From Actinomadura violacea (GTDB lineage Bacteria > Actinomycetota > Actinomycetes > Streptosporangiales > Streptosporangiaceae): a stretch of DNA of 64,000 bases. The stretch covers positions 162,530 to 226,529 of the forward strand of contig NZ_JAGEPF010000023.1 of the NCBI RefSeq assembly GCF_017573465.1, written 5' to 3'. Both the position numbers and the translations under genes were made by a program. Position 1 is the stretch's first letter. The number at the start of each line of letters is the position of its first letter. Shown piece after piece: positions 1-10,218 of the stretch. The notes under the pieces were generated by a model, which was not told the origin of the DNA, did no database searches, and saw only the letters and a list, made by a program, of their open reading frames with translations.

Positions 1-1275
<1,275 letters not shown>

Positions 1276-1293
1276 TCGACGACCGAGTGCGCA

Positions 1294-1317
1294 GCGGGCG
1301 GGCTCACGCCCGCCCGC
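1294..1317 (+). terminator. Hairpin after citrate synthase
   Basis: Perfect 10-bp inverted repeat (GCGGGCGGGC, 4-nt TCAC loop, GCCCGCCCGC) starting 18 nt after the citrate synthase stop. There is no T tract, as is common for actinomycete terminators. Confidence 0.6.
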
Positions 1318-1437
1318 GCGCGCTTGCGATACACGTCCCTTCCCCGCTGGGCCTCGGGACGCTCGGCTGATCGCATTCTCAGGGCCTCCGCGTTAGCCTG
1401 TGGGCGGCGATTCCCCGGCGGAAGGCGGCCCAGGCCG

Positions 1438-2661
1438 ATGCCATCACTAGTCGAGACGCGACTGTCCAGCCTGGACTTCTGGGCGACGCCGCAGGCCGAA
1501 CGCGACGAGGTGTTCGCCGGCCTGAGATCCGCGAAGGATCCCGTCTTCTGCCCCTTGCAGGACGAGCCCGGCTTCTACGCGCTCACCCGGTACGAGCAGG
1601 TCGCCGAGGCCAGCCGCCGTCCCGAGGTGTTCAGTTCGGAACCCACGGCGGTGAGCCTCGTGGATCCGCCGGAGGCGATCGCCGAGTACTCCGGCTCGAT
1701 GATCAGCATGGACGACCCGCGGCACGCGCGGCTCCGGCGGATCGTCTCCCGCTCGTTCACCCCGCGCATGGTCGAGCGGTTCGCGGGGGACGTCACCGTC
1801 CTCGCCCGCCGGATCGTCGACGAACTGGCCGAGCGGGGCCCCTGCGACTTCGTCGAGCACGTCGCCATGCCGATGCCCCTGCGGATCATCTGCTCGATGA
1901 TGGGCATCCCGGACTCGGAGTACGACGGGGTCATCGACGCCACGAACATGATCCTGGCGATCGGCGATCCCGACTACGTCGGCCCGTCCGGCGAGGACCG
2001 CATCACGACGTTGCGCGACCGGTTCGCGCATCTGCACGAACTCATGGGCGACCTGGGGCGGCTGCGCCGTGAGGAGCCGGCTGACGACCTCGTCACGGCG
2101 TTGATGCACGCGAACGTGGACGGGGAGTCGCTCACGACCGTCGAACTGGCCCGCTTCTTCACGCTGCTGGTCGTCGCGGGGAACGAGACGACGCGCAACG
2201 CGTTGTCGCACGCGCTTGCCCTGCTCACCGCAAACCCGGACCAGCACGCACTGCTTGTGGCCGATGTGGAGGGACGTCTTCCCGGGGCGGTGGAGGAGGT
2301 CGTCCGCTACGCGACCCCCGTGACGTGGATGCGCCGCACGCTTTCCCAGGACTACGACCTGCAGGGCCACGTGTACCGGACCGGCGAGCGAGTGGTGCTC
2401 TACTACAACTCGGCCAACCGGGACGACACGGTGTTCAAAGACCCGCACACGTTCGACATCAGGCGCTCGCCGAATCCCCACATCGGGTTCGGGGCGCCAG
2501 GGCCGCATTTCTGCCTCGGTGCTCATCTCGCCCGCCGCGAGGTCACGGTCCTGCTGCGGGAGCTCTACACGCGCCTGCCCGATCTGCACGCCACCGCGGC
2601 CCCGGTCCGGCAGCGGACGAGCTTCATCAACGGGATCAAGTCCCTTCCCTGCGCCTTTTGA
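1438..2661 (+). CDS. Cytochrome P450
   Basis: Heme-thiolate monooxygenase of 407 residues, normal for bacterial soluble P450s. Visible signatures are the I-helix oxygen-activation motif AGNETT near residue 245, the K-helix E-x-x-R (EVVR) near 288, and the heme loop FGAPGPHFCLGAHLA with the Cys ligand near 359. The AGNETTRN and GPHFCLGAHLAR wording resembles the CYP124/125/142 group, which oxidises lipid or steroid side chains, but the substrate cannot be told here. The frame is open further upstream to an ATG at 1324; I prefer ATG 1438 because it gives the family length. No ferredoxin or ferredoxin reductase gene lies next to it, so redox partners must be elsewhere. Confidence 0.92.
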   Translation: MPSLVETRLSSLDFWATPQAERDEVFAGLRSAKDPVFCPLQDEPGFYALTRYEQVAEASRRPEVFSSEPTAVSLVDPPEAIAEYSGSMISMDDPRHARLRRIVSRSFTPRMVERFAGDVTVLARRIVDELAERGPCDFVEHVAMPMPLRIICSMMGIPDSEYDGVIDATNMILAIGDPDYVGPSGEDRITTLRDRFAHLHELMGDLGRLRREEPADDLVTALMHANVDGESLTTVELARFFTLLVVAGNETTRNALSHALALLTANPDQHALLVADVEGRLPGAVEEVVRYATPVTWMRRTLSQDYDLQGHVYRTGERVVLYYNSANRDDTVFKDPHTFDIRRSPNPHIGFGAPGPHFCLGAHLARREVTVLLRELYTRLPDLHATAAPVRQRTSFINGIKSLPCAF

Positions 2662-2790
2662 ACACCACAAAGTAGGACATTAGCCGCGAATTTACGGGGC
2701 TTGTCCACAGAATGACGTTCCCCTATTGCGGGCGCGCCGGATGGGCGAGGCTGTCACGCGTCACATCCCGGTACACGGAAAGGCGCGACC

Positions 2791-3621
2791 ATGCCCGCCC
2801 AGATCATGCCCGCCCAGACCGAGCTTGCACAGACGAAGCCCGCCCAGGCCGCACGCGGAGACCTCGGCCCCAACCAGCTCGCCGTCCGGCTCGGACTGAC
2901 CCGATGGCAGTTGCGCCTCGGACGTGAGCACGGCCTGCTCCCCGAGCCCGACCTCGACGGCGAACGGTGGTCCGCCCGGCTCGCCGGCGAATGCGCGGAC
3001 CGGCGCGATCAGGTGGCCGCCCGGTTCGGAGACGAACCCCCGGTCGGGGCGATCCGCGCCGCCTCCCGGCTGGCCGTGCGGACGGGCCTCGACGTCGAGC
3101 GCCGCGACGTCGAGGTGCTGGTGGCCCGGGAGGACCTCGACGTCGTCAGCAGTTTCCGCGGCCATCCGCTCTATCTGCTGCGCGACCTCGACGCCCTCGA
3201 TCCCCGCGCGGTCCGCGAGGTCGTCTCCGCCAGGAAGGGGCCGCTGTTCGACAGCGTCGACGCCGGCGGGGCGGTGGCGATCCTCGGCTGGCCGCGGAAG
3301 ACCTTCGACCGCATCGCCGGTGAACGGGCGCTGGCGACCGACCGGTTCGGACGCTACGCGCTAGCCGACATACATGCTCTCGCGGCGGACGAAGATCTCG
3401 CCCAGGAGGTCCGCGATGAGAAGCTCCGGCGGGCCCTGGCCAAGTCCAGACGTGCCGAGACCGACATCGAGGACGTCGTGCGGGGCTGGATGCTGCGCTG
3501 CACCGCCTACCTCGACCGCGACGCCGACCAGCCTCCGGACCCCGCGCTCCTCGGTCGCGCGATCCGCAGCCTCGTGGGCACCCGTGCCGAGAGCGCCGGA
3601 TACGAGCGCGAGAGCGTGTGA
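2791..3621 (+). CDS. Unknown protein with HTH-like N-terminus
   Basis: Soluble 276-residue protein that I do not recognise. The N-terminus holds a short low-complexity repeat of the form (M)PAQ/AQT, then a segment (LGPNQLAVRLGLTRWQLRLG) with the spacing of a helix-turn-helix, suggesting DNA binding. The middle is rich in Arg/Asp/Glu with no cysteine cluster, membrane helix or signal peptide. GGAAAGG lies about 6 nt before the ATG. It stands alone between the P450 gene and the oppositely oriented membrane protein. A regulatory role is an inference from the HTH-like segment only. Confidence 0.7.
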   Translation: MPAQIMPAQTELAQTKPAQAARGDLGPNQLAVRLGLTRWQLRLGREHGLLPEPDLDGERWSARLAGECADRRDQVAARFGDEPPVGAIRAASRLAVRTGLDVERRDVEVLVAREDLDVVSSFRGHPLYLLRDLDALDPRAVREVVSARKGPLFDSVDAGGAVAILGWPRKTFDRIAGERALATDRFGRYALADIHALAADEDLAQEVRDEKLRRALAKSRRAETDIEDVVRGWMLRCTAYLDRDADQPPDPALLGRAIRSLVGTRAESAGYERESV

Positions 3622-3723
3622 ACGGCAGAGCCCCGGGGGGTGTGTGAAGAGACCGACGCGGGACCGCAACGTCGACGGGAGGCCGCACGACTCCCGGCCC
3701 GGTGCGCGCGATTCCGCGCGCGA

Positions 3724-4938
3724 TCACGTGCGCCGCGAGCTGTAACGCCGTCCGGGCGGGCGCCTCCGGTCGGTGGTCTGGTGGGCGATGGCGGCCTGAA
3801 GACGGTCGCGCGCCTCCGTCCGGGACATCGCGGGAAGCCGTTGGGGGAGATGCGCCGCCAGCGCGGAAGGGGCGTCGACCAGGCCGTCGTCGTCCACGCG
3901 GGCCCGGGGACCCGGCCACGGACCGAGAAGCACCGTGGACCACGCGCCCGGGTGGCGGTCGAGGAGCGCGGCGATCCGTCCGGCCTCCTCCGCGCAGTCG
4001 GCCACCAGCAGGAGGCGGCGGGCGACGGCCGCACCGGTGTTCCGCCGGATCGCCAGTTCGGTCTCCAGGTAGGCCAGCGCGGCGTCGAGGTTGCCCGGAA
4101 TGAACAGGCCGGCGGCGTTCTCGTCGAGCAGTTCGTCCTCGGCGAGCCCGAAGAGCCGGGTGGCATCGGGGCGGGGGATCACCACAAGGGAGCTGTCCCC
4201 GTGCTCGCCGAGCGCGGACAGGGCGAGCACCCGGGCGCTGTCGACGGCGCCGCTGCCGGCGAGCGCCAGCGCCGGCACCGCGAACGGGTCGAGGGAGGGG
4301 CGGTAGGTGAACGGGACGGGCCGTGGGTCGGGCCCGCCCGTCGAAGCGGCGATCACCGGCATACCGGCGGTCGCCGCCGCGAGGATCCGGTGCCGGAACG
4401 GATAGCAGATCGCGGCGGCCGCGGGAAGGAGGAGGCCGAGCAGCAGAACCGGTTGCACCGGACGCATCTGCGGTTCGTCGTCGGCCTGCTCGCGCAGGCG
4501 CACGGGAACCCGCTCGCTCTCTCCGCTCCACGGAGCGGCCGTCGGGACCGGCGTCGGCGCGGGGGCCGGGGGGATGCCGTCCGGGGCCTTCAAGGCGGGA
4601 CGCGGACTCGGCCGGTCGGGCGGTGCGGGCCGCCGCCGTCCGCGCTTCGGAGCCTTCTCGAACCGTCCCCGTCTGCGGGCGGCATCGTCCCCGAGGCCCG
4701 CCCCCCTCTTCCTGGAGCCGTCGAACATGGCCAGCCAGGCTTCTCTGCACAGCTGCGCGGTGTACCGGTCACCGTCGAGGACGTGGCGGCAGGGGGCAGC
4801 CGCCGATCTTCGTGGCTCCGGCCGGGGCCCCGGCGCCGCGTCGGCGGGGGCCGCGCTGAAGGAGATCACGCCCGCCGCCGCGGTGCAGCCGAGCAGTCCG
4901 CAAGTACAGCGAACGATTTCGCTAAATATGTCTGTCAT
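3724..4938 (-). CDS. Unknown membrane-anchored protein
   Basis: Unrecognised protein of about 404 residues. The N-terminus (MTDIFSEIVRCTCGLLGCTA, then a small-residue stretch ending ADAAPG) looks like a signal peptide or first membrane helix. A Pro/Arg-rich linker follows, then a strong membrane segment (VLLLGLLLPAAAAICYPF) near residue 170. The C-terminal half is a soluble alpha/beta-looking domain with ARRLLLVADCAEEAGRI, which has no catalytic motif I can name. An ATG nine codons upstream (4965) is possible; I prefer the internal ATG because it places the hydrophobic segment close to the N-terminus. The layout, two membrane segments around a disordered linker, resembles actinomycete regulatory membrane proteins, but the function is unknown. 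Confidence 0.7.
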   Translation of the reverse strand: MTDIFSEIVRCTCGLLGCTAAAGVISFSAAPADAAPGPRPEPRRSAAAPCRHVLDGDRYTAQLCREAWLAMFDGSRKRGAGLGDDAARRRGRFEKAPKRGRRRPAPPDRPSPRPALKAPDGIPPAPAPTPVPTAAPWSGESERVPVRLREQADDEPQMRPVQPVLLLGLLLPAAAAICYPFRHRILAAATAGMPVIAASTGGPDPRPVPFTYRPSLDPFAVPALALAGSGAVDSARVLALSALGEHGDSSLVVIPRPDATRLFGLAEDELLDENAAGLFIPGNLDAALAYLETELAIRRNTGAAVARRLLLVADCAEEAGRIAALLDRHPGAWSTVLLGPWPGPRARVDDDGLVDAPSALAAHLPQRLPAMSRTEARDRLQAAIAHQTTDRRRPPGRRYSSRRT

Positions 4939-5732
4939 CCTGGGATCTGCCAGGAAACGGGTCATCTTCGCCCCGGGGGATCGCGTTGGTCACCGTCGGA
5001 ATGCCGATCGTAGTCAATTCGGCTACGGAGCGTTGACCATTGCTCGCACTCGAGTCGCCGATCGAGCGATCACCACACCGCGTAAATGTGCAGCACATCC
5101 GCAATCGTCTGGATATAACCGGCCCGATCGGGCGCTCTGAATGCCGCCACACTTGGGCAACGACGAGGTTCACGCATGCGAACCGGAAAGTAAGGTCCAC
5201 CGGCCGCCGCGGAGGAACTTCCCCCATCAATTCCCACACACGTGATCAATAGCTACCAAAGCCCGGCGAATCTCTCCCATTGACCGAACCCATGTAATCG
5301 ACCCTTCTGCCCGCGCCGATCGCCGGTCTGTGACGGCTCCGGCCGGGTGTGCCTGCCCGCCCCGGCGATCCCGCACTCTCCACCCACGCCCTGTGGCGTC
5401 CGCGCCGGGTCGTGTCAGGGCGCGTGGCCGCCTGAGCGAGTCCGCAGCGCAAGCGGGCGGCGCGGGCAGGCGCGCGGGCCGGTGACGGCGCCGTGCCGCT
5501 GCTCCCCGGCGTCTCCGTCCGACCAGCGAGGGTTCGACGTTACGCCCGACCAGTGGGCCGCCGACGTTGCACCGACGGGGGTGGAGGTCACGCCGACCGA
5601 CGGGGCGTTGAGGTTGCGCCGACGGGGGTGGAGGTCACGCCGACCGGCGGACGTTGATGTTAGGTCGACTGGTGGTTGGCGGAGGTCAACGCCGACCGGT
5701 CGGCGTTGCGGTCGTGTCGCGTAGTGGGTGGG
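4939..5732. other. Gene-free stretch with AT-richer part and repeats
   Basis: No open frame here has convincing codon bias or a recognisable product. The first part (about 4940-5330) is noticeably richer in A and T than its surroundings and could hold the promoter of the leftward gene. The last part (about 5530-5710) is a degenerate repeat array listed separately. It may be a gene remnant or a regulatory or recombination region. Confidence 0.5.
5527..5708. repeat. Degenerate direct-repeat array ending in a palindrome
   Basis: A 28-nt block beginning CCGACGGGGGTGGAGGTCAC occurs identically at 5572-5599 and 5619-5646, a 47-bp period. Looser copies of its GACGTT...CGCCGACC core flank it on both sides. 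The array ends in a perfect 22-bp palindrome at 5687-5708 with arms CAACGCCGACC and GGTCGGCGTTG. In one frame the repeats read as VEVTPT/VAPTG-like units, so a decayed coding repeat is an alternative reading. Confidence 0.7.
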
Positions 5733-6686
5733 TCAGGCGGCTTGGGGGCGGGGGGTGTCGGCGGGGGAGTGGATGAGGTCGTACATGCCCAGGGGGAGGG
5801 TGTCGCCGCACAGCCAGTCGTTGACCGTGCCCGTGAAGTCGTCCGGCGGGGACACGGCGAGGAGGCGCGGGGTGAGGAGCGTCAGGCGGACGTGGAACGG
5901 GCCCGGGGGGGTGAGGTGGACGCGGCGGCCGGTGCCCCAGAAGTCGCTGAAGTCGGCCTCGGTCAGCGGGACGGCGGTGTCGAGGGCGCGGACGCGGTCG
6001 GCGGGGCCGGTGGTCAGCCAGGCCCAGTGGTCGGTGAGGAGATGGCGGGCGGCGGTGCGCAGGACGTTCAGCGCGGCCAGGTCGTGCGGGCACGCGACGT
6101 CGGTGATCTGCAGTTCGGGCAGGCCGAAGCGGCGCAGGCCGCGGGTCCGCAGGCGGACGCAGGAGCAGCCGTTCACGCCGTCGGGATCGCGGTCGGGGTC
6201 GGGCGCGGTGCAGCGGCCGTTGGCGCGGAAGGGCGGCAGCACGTCGCCGAGCCACTGGTCCGCGAGGACGAAGCGGGCCCGTTCCGCGGCGGGCGGTGCC
6301 AGGACGTGGCCGGTGACCAGGTCGGCCGGGACGCCCCCGAGCGCGGCCGCCAGGTGGAAGGCGGCGGCGCGGGCGACCTGGACGGCGCGGGGCTGGTCGG
6401 TGATCGGGGCGCAGGCGGTGATGACGGCGAACTCGGCGGCGTCCTGGAACGCGCGTGCGCGGCGCCGGTCCTCCGGGCGGGAGGCTGTGATCCCACTCGG
6501 GTCCCAGCGGAGGACGGAGGCGTCCTCGCGGACGACCTCGAGCTGGGGTGAGCCGAGGCGGCCGGCGATGTGCGCGGCGTAGGGGCCGCCCGCGTCGCGG
6601 AGCAGGCCGGTGAGATCGTGCGGGACGTGCTCGGCCGCCACGGCGAAACGGCAGGTCGTGGTGGCGGGGACCGGGAAGACGATCAT
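5733..6686 (-). CDS. Unknown protein
   Basis: Soluble protein of 317 residues that I do not recognise. The start is set by a clear ribosome binding site (AGGAGA, 6691-6696 on the reverse strand) four bases before the ATG that gives MIVFPVPATTTCRF; an upstream in-frame ATG at 6743 lacks such a site. The sequence has scattered cysteines (RCTAPD, NGCSCVRL, VACPHDL), which could bind metal, but no known motif. No signal peptide or membrane helix is apparent. It is a single gene, with the repeat array directly downstream of its stop. Confidence 0.7.
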   Translation of the reverse strand: MIVFPVPATTTCRFAVAAEHVPHDLTGLLRDAGGPYAAHIAGRLGSPQLEVVREDASVLRWDPSGITASRPEDRRRARAFQDAAEFAVITACAPITDQPRAVQVARAAAFHLAAALGGVPADLVTGHVLAPPAAERARFVLADQWLGDVLPPFRANGRCTAPDPDRDPDGVNGCSCVRLRTRGLRRFGLPELQITDVACPHDLAALNVLRTAARHLLTDHWAWLTTGPADRVRALDTAVPLTEADFSDFWGTGRRVHLTPPGPFHVRLTLLTPRLLAVSPPDDFTGTVNDWLCGDTLPLGMYDLIHSPADTPRPQAA

Positions 6687-7032
6687 GGTTTCTCCTGCTT
6701 GGAGGGGGCCGACGCCGACCAGCCTGCGGGCCCGCCGGAACACACGGAAGCAAAACTGCGTTCTGTGGATAACCAGGTCAACGCCTGGACAGCGGCGCGT
6801 AAAATCGGTGCCCGCCGGCCGCCGAGCCGTGGTCCGGTGGGTGTGCCGCGGCCGGATGCTCCTGACGGGCCCGCCGCGTGGGCGCGCATCCGCGACCGAC
6901 TGGCGTGAATCGCCGGACGCCCGATGCGACGTTGGGTAAAATCTCCATCACTCGCAGTTATGATCTTCCTTTCGCGCCGCCGGCCGGGGACCCGGGGCGC
7001 GGGATCACTTCCGATATCGAAAGGCGAACGGC
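6687..7032. other. Intergenic region between divergent genes
   Basis: About 350 bases with no convincing gene. It must hold the promoters of the leftward unknown gene and of the rightward amidotransferase. TATGAT at about 6959-6964 is a possible -10 for the latter, but no good -35 at normal spacing is visible. GAAAGG lies about 8 nt before the amidotransferase ATG. Confidence 0.5.
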
Positions 7033-8010
7033 ATGTGCCGACTGTTCGGGATGAGCACGGGCGGGCCCCGCGTGAGGGCGGCCCATTGGCTGCTGGACGC
7101 GCCGTCCAGCCTGCGTGCGCAGAGCCACCGGATGCCGCACGGCGCGGGCCTCGGCTGGTTCTCCCTCGGCGGCGAGCCCGTCCGCGACCGGGCGCCGCTC
7201 GCCGCCTTCGAGAACGCCGACTTCGACCTGCACGCCCGCAACGTCCCGTCGCACACGTTCGTCTCCCACGTGCGCGACGCCTCGGTCGGCGGCCTGACGG
7301 TGCACAACTGCCACCCGTTCGTCATGAACGACCGCCTGTTCGCGCACAACGGGGTGGTGAAGGGGCTCGGCACGCTCCGCACGTGGCTGACCGACGTCGA
7401 GCGCGCGCACGTCGCGGGCGAGACCGACTCGGAGCTGGTGTTCGCGCTGGTGACCGCGGAGATCCGGCGGCGCGGCGACACGACCGAGGGGATCATCGCG
7501 GCGGTGCGGCGGATCGGGGCCGAGCTGCCGGTGTTCGCGGTCAACCTGCTGATCGCCGAGGCCGGGCGGCTGTGGGCGCTGCGCTACCCGGAGAGCAACG
7601 AGCTGTGGGTGCTGTCGCCGGACAAGGGCGGGACGAGCGGCCCCGGCGACGCGGCCGCGGCGGGCGGCCCGGTGCCCGCCGTGGTGATCGCCAGCGAGCC
7701 GATGGACGACCGGCCCGGGTGGCGGCTGCTCGAGCCCGGCGAGCTGCTGGTCGTGGACGGGTTGTCCGAGACCTCGCTGTTCCCGTTCGAGCCGCCCAGG
7801 CATCCGCTGCGCCGGTCGGACCTGACGGCGCGCGAGGCCGCGTCGCAGCAGACGGCGGTCGAGGAGGAGGCGGGGCAGGGCGTCGCGGTCGCCTCGTTCC
7901 AGGCCGCGGCGGCGCGGCCCGGGGCGCAGGCGGTTCCGGTCCGGGGCCCGCTCCGGCCGCTGATCCTGCGGAACGCGCAACCGAAGGCGCTTCGAGGGCC
8001 GTCTGTCTAG
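7033..8010 (+). CDS. Class II glutamine amidotransferase, EgtC-like (paralogue 1)
   Basis: Ntn-hydrolase with the nucleophile Cys2 exposed after Met removal (MCRLFGMSTGG). Conserved GLGWFSLG, THTFVSHVRDAS, NCHPFVMNDRLFAHNG and the TDSELVFAL segment match the EgtC/YafJ type of class II amidotransferase, which cleaves gamma-glutamyl amide bonds. EgtC itself acts in ergothioneine synthesis, but no other egt gene is nearby, so the substrate is unknown. The C-terminal third (after about residue 210) is a variable tail ending in a Pro/Arg/Ala-rich segment. A close paralogue lies at 50418-51272 on the other strand; that copy has HVRYAS where this one has HVRDAS. Confidence 0.85.
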   Translation: MCRLFGMSTGGPRVRAAHWLLDAPSSLRAQSHRMPHGAGLGWFSLGGEPVRDRAPLAAFENADFDLHARNVPSHTFVSHVRDASVGGLTVHNCHPFVMNDRLFAHNGVVKGLGTLRTWLTDVERAHVAGETDSELVFALVTAEIRRRGDTTEGIIAAVRRIGAELPVFAVNLLIAEAGRLWALRYPESNELWVLSPDKGGTSGPGDAAAAGGPVPAVVIASEPMDDRPGWRLLEPGELLVVDGLSETSLFPFEPPRHPLRRSDLTAREAASQQTAVEEEAGQGVAVASFQAAAARPGAQAVPVRGPLRPLILRNAQPKALRGPSV

Positions 8011-8176
8011 TTCCGACACGCCGTTGACCATGGAAAAGACCAGCTTCGGCCGATTTCGCGTGGATTGGCGCCGCATCGGGGGCGGATTCAGGGGGAATGT
8101 GTACGTTGGGTAGATCAACACTGCTGTGAGCTGCGGGGACGGTCCCGACAGCCCAGCTTCGGAACAGGAGGTCCCC

Positions 8177-8389
8177 GTGACCCGAACGCTGTCGAGGGGC
8201 ACCCGCGTCACCGGTGCCGAACGCACCCGGCTCGCCGCGGAGCTCGCACCCCGCTACGCGGGCGGCGAGAGCATCCGCGACCTGGCCGCCGAGACCGGCC
8301 GGTCGTACGGGTTCATCTACAACGTCCTGAAGGAGGCGGGCGTCCCGCTGCGCGGCCGCGGCGGCAACACCCGGCGCAAGAAGGACTGA
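8177..8389 (+). CDS. Small helix-turn-helix protein
   Basis: Basic 70-residue protein of a type common in actinomycetes. The core IRDLAAETGRSYGFIYNVLK is a helix-turn-helix, and the C-terminus RGRGGNTRRKKD is a positively charged tail suited to DNA backbone contact. The GTG start is fixed by a textbook AGGAGG at 8166-8171, 5 nt upstream; an ATG at 8126 would place that site inside the gene. It likely acts as a small DNA-binding regulator or nucleoid-associated protein; the target is unknown. It is convergent with the DUF2786 gene, with a GC hairpin between the two. Confidence 0.85.
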   Translation: MTRTLSRGTRVTGAERTRLAAELAPRYAGGESIRDLAAETGRSYGFIYNVLKEAGVPLRGRGGNTRRKKD

Positions 8390-8453
8390 CCTCGCTCCCG
8401 ACGCAATAGCACAGCCGAGCACGAGCAGAAAGAAGCAGGAAGCATGGCCGGAC

Positions 8454-8477
8454 GTCCCCCTCGCCCCCCGGGGGGAC
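8454..8477. terminator. GC hairpin between convergent genes
   Basis: Inverted repeat GTCCCCC...GGGGGAC with C/G-rich interior, between the 3' ends of the small HTH gene and the DUF2786 gene. It could serve both directions. Confidence 0.5.
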
Positions 8478-8485
8478 CCCGCGCG

Positions 8486-9808
8486 CTAGGACCGGCGGGA
8501 CGCCCCGGAGACCTCGGAGCGCCCGTTCAGGCTGGCGAGATCGGCCGCCGCGCGGCCGGCGACCCAGCCCTCGTAGTTGGACACCGACCCCGCCCGGCCC
8601 TTGGCCAGGTTGGGGAACATCACGTCGACGGCCTTCTCGACGGCCAGGTCGCGCGCGGCCAGGACGGGAAGCAGATCCTTCCCGCCGGCGTCCGCGGCCG
8701 CCCGATCGGCCGCCTCACCCGCCGCGTCCCGCAGGCGCTCGCCGATGCGCGCCGCGTAGGCGTTGAGGAACGCGTGGCGGAACGACCTCGTTCGTGACCG
8801 TCCGCGCGCGTCGCGGCGAGGACCGGCGTGCACCATCGCCGAAGTCGCCTGCACGAGCAGTGACGTGAACAGCATTTCCACCGCCGCGAGATCGGCGGGG
8901 AATCCCAGGACCGTGGAGAAGCCCAGCTCCCGATGCCAGACGGCACGGCACCGGTTGGCGTCCGCCACCACGGTGAGCAGCACCGCCTTGGGTGCGTCGT
9001 AGGGGTTGTCGACCGCGACACGCCGCCCCGCGGGCCCGCCGAGGTCGCCGGTCTCGGCGGCGAGCAGAGCGTGGTCGATGCTGTGCCGCGCTATGAGTTC
9101 CTGGGCGCGCGCGCTGAGCGCCTCGGCCTCCTCCGGGAACTCGGTTGACTCCGCCTTCGCGAGCAGGGCGCGGACCTTGCCGAGCATCCGCTGGTCGACG
9201 CCCTCGAAACCGTCCCGGACGGGCGCCTCCCGCAGGGGCGTCCCCGGCGGCGGGCCGAGGCTCGCCAGCCTCGGCAGGCCCTCCAGCAGGTGGACGAGTT
9301 CGACGGCGCAGGCGGTGAAGTCCGCGCGGTCGGTCTCCTCCCGTTCGCACCAGGCGTCCGGGTACTCGTCGTCGTCCTCCCACCAGACCTCGGCGCCGAT
9401 GAGGGCGAGCTGCTCGCGCCACTGCGCGGCCACGGTCGCGGCGGAGTAGGCGCGCATCTCGGCGGCGATCGCGTCGGCGGCGAGGCGGCTGTGCCGGGCG
9501 GTGCGGCGCCGGGAGGCGTAGCGGACGACGTCGGCGGGCTGCCAGCCGCGCTCCCAGGCGAGAGCGACGCCGCGCTGCAGCCGCGCGGCGAGGCATCGTC
9601 CGGTGACGAGGGGCCAGCCCGGCAGGTCGGGGCGGCCGGCCAGCTCGGCGGCGAGGAGCCGGAACGCGGCGGTGTCGCCGCGCGCCAGCGCGCGGACGGC
9701 CTCGGTCGTCAGCGCCTCGGCGTCGTCGAGGAGGGACGGCTCAGGGCCGCAGGGGCCCGCCTCGGCCGGGGAATCAGCCTGCCGTGGCCGCCACCACGCC
9801 TTCCGCAC
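8486..9808 (-). CDS. DUF2786 domain protein
   Basis: Protein of 440 residues. Near residue 215 it has KVRALLAKAESTEFPEEAEA followed by LSARAQELIARHSIDHALL, the signature of DUF2786. The part after it (about 260-400) fits the metal-protease-like domain often found downstream of DUF2786, but I see no clear HExxH. The N-terminal 200 residues are alpha-helical, with Trp/Glu-rich patches (EVWWEDDDEYPDAWCE). The start is GTG. Function is unknown; DUF2786 proteins occur widely in actinomycetes and phages. It is a monocistronic gene convergent with the HTH gene. Confidence 0.8.
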   Translation of the reverse strand: MRKAWWRPRQADSPAEAGPCGPEPSLLDDAEALTTEAVRALARGDTAAFRLLAAELAGRPDLPGWPLVTGRCLAARLQRGVALAWERGWQPADVVRYASRRRTARHSRLAADAIAAEMRAYSAATVAAQWREQLALIGAEVWWEDDDEYPDAWCEREETDRADFTACAVELVHLLEGLPRLASLGPPPGTPLREAPVRDGFEGVDQRMLGKVRALLAKAESTEFPEEAEALSARAQELIARHSIDHALLAAETGDLGGPAGRRVAVDNPYDAPKAVLLTVVADANRCRAVWHRELGFSTVLGFPADLAAVEMLFTSLLVQATSAMVHAGPRRDARGRSRTRSFRHAFLNAYAARIGERLRDAAGEAADRAAADAGGKDLLPVLAARDLAVEKAVDVMFPNLAKGRAGSVSNYEGWVAGRAAADLASLNGRSEVSGASRRS

Positions 9809-9948
9809 CGGTACTCCCGTCGTCGTCCGAGGGCTACGTCACCTGACCACGAGGCATACTGCCACGCACGGGTGTGTGCCCGTGCGCGGACAGTCCGTGC
9901 GAAACGGAGATTTCACCGTGGGTGCGCCGCGCCGGTGGCGGCCACCGG

Positions 9949-10218
9949 CTACCTGCTGAGGCCCTCGCCGCGCATCTCCTCGACCACGACGCTCGTGTAG
10001 GCGCGGGTGGTGTCGGGCACGTAGCTCAGCCGCGCGAGGGCCTTGCCGTCGTGGTCGCGGATCTCGAAGTGGTAGCCGTCGGCGGCATCGCCGATGTGCG
10101 CCACGGCCTGGTCGTGGCGGAGCCGGCACATGGTGTCGACCTTCTCCAACGCGACCTTGAGGCTGCCCGCGTCGCTGATGAGCCGTGCCGGCTCACTCGT
10201 CTCCCAGATCTCGAACAT
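9949..10218 (-). CDS. Small unknown protein (89 aa)
   Basis: Begins MFEIWETSEPARLISDAGSL and ends EEMRGEGLSR, with a mixed alpha/beta composition and no membrane segment. I do not recognise the family. I chose the ATG at 10218 over one at 10308 because the upstream residues (Pro/Arg-rich) look non-coding and AGGA lies about 8 nt before 10218. The repeated wording 'FEIRDHDGKALARLSYV' suggests a small beta-sheet fold. It is isolated between two larger genes on opposite strands. Confidence 0.6.
   Translation of the reverse strand: MFEIWETSEPARLISDAGSLKVALEKVDTMCRLRHDQAVAHIGDAADGYHFEIRDHDGKALARLSYVPDTTRAYTSVVVEEMRGEGLSR

Noticed and set aside
1447..2670. Long open frame antisense to the P450 gene
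   Set aside because: It mirrors the real gene's GC-rich third positions and has Arg/Val/Gly-rich composition with no family motif; the P450 signatures decide the strand.
3146..4750. Long Arg/Pro-rich frame on the minus strand
   Set aside because: Composition is that of an out-of-frame reading of the flanking genes and it crosses the 3' ends of both.
5246..5452. Short open frame in the gene-free stretch
   Set aside because: No ribosome binding site, no codon bias and no recognisable features.
5572..5646. CRISPR array
   Set aside because: Only two exact copies exist, the spacing is irregular, units are degenerate and no cas gene is present.
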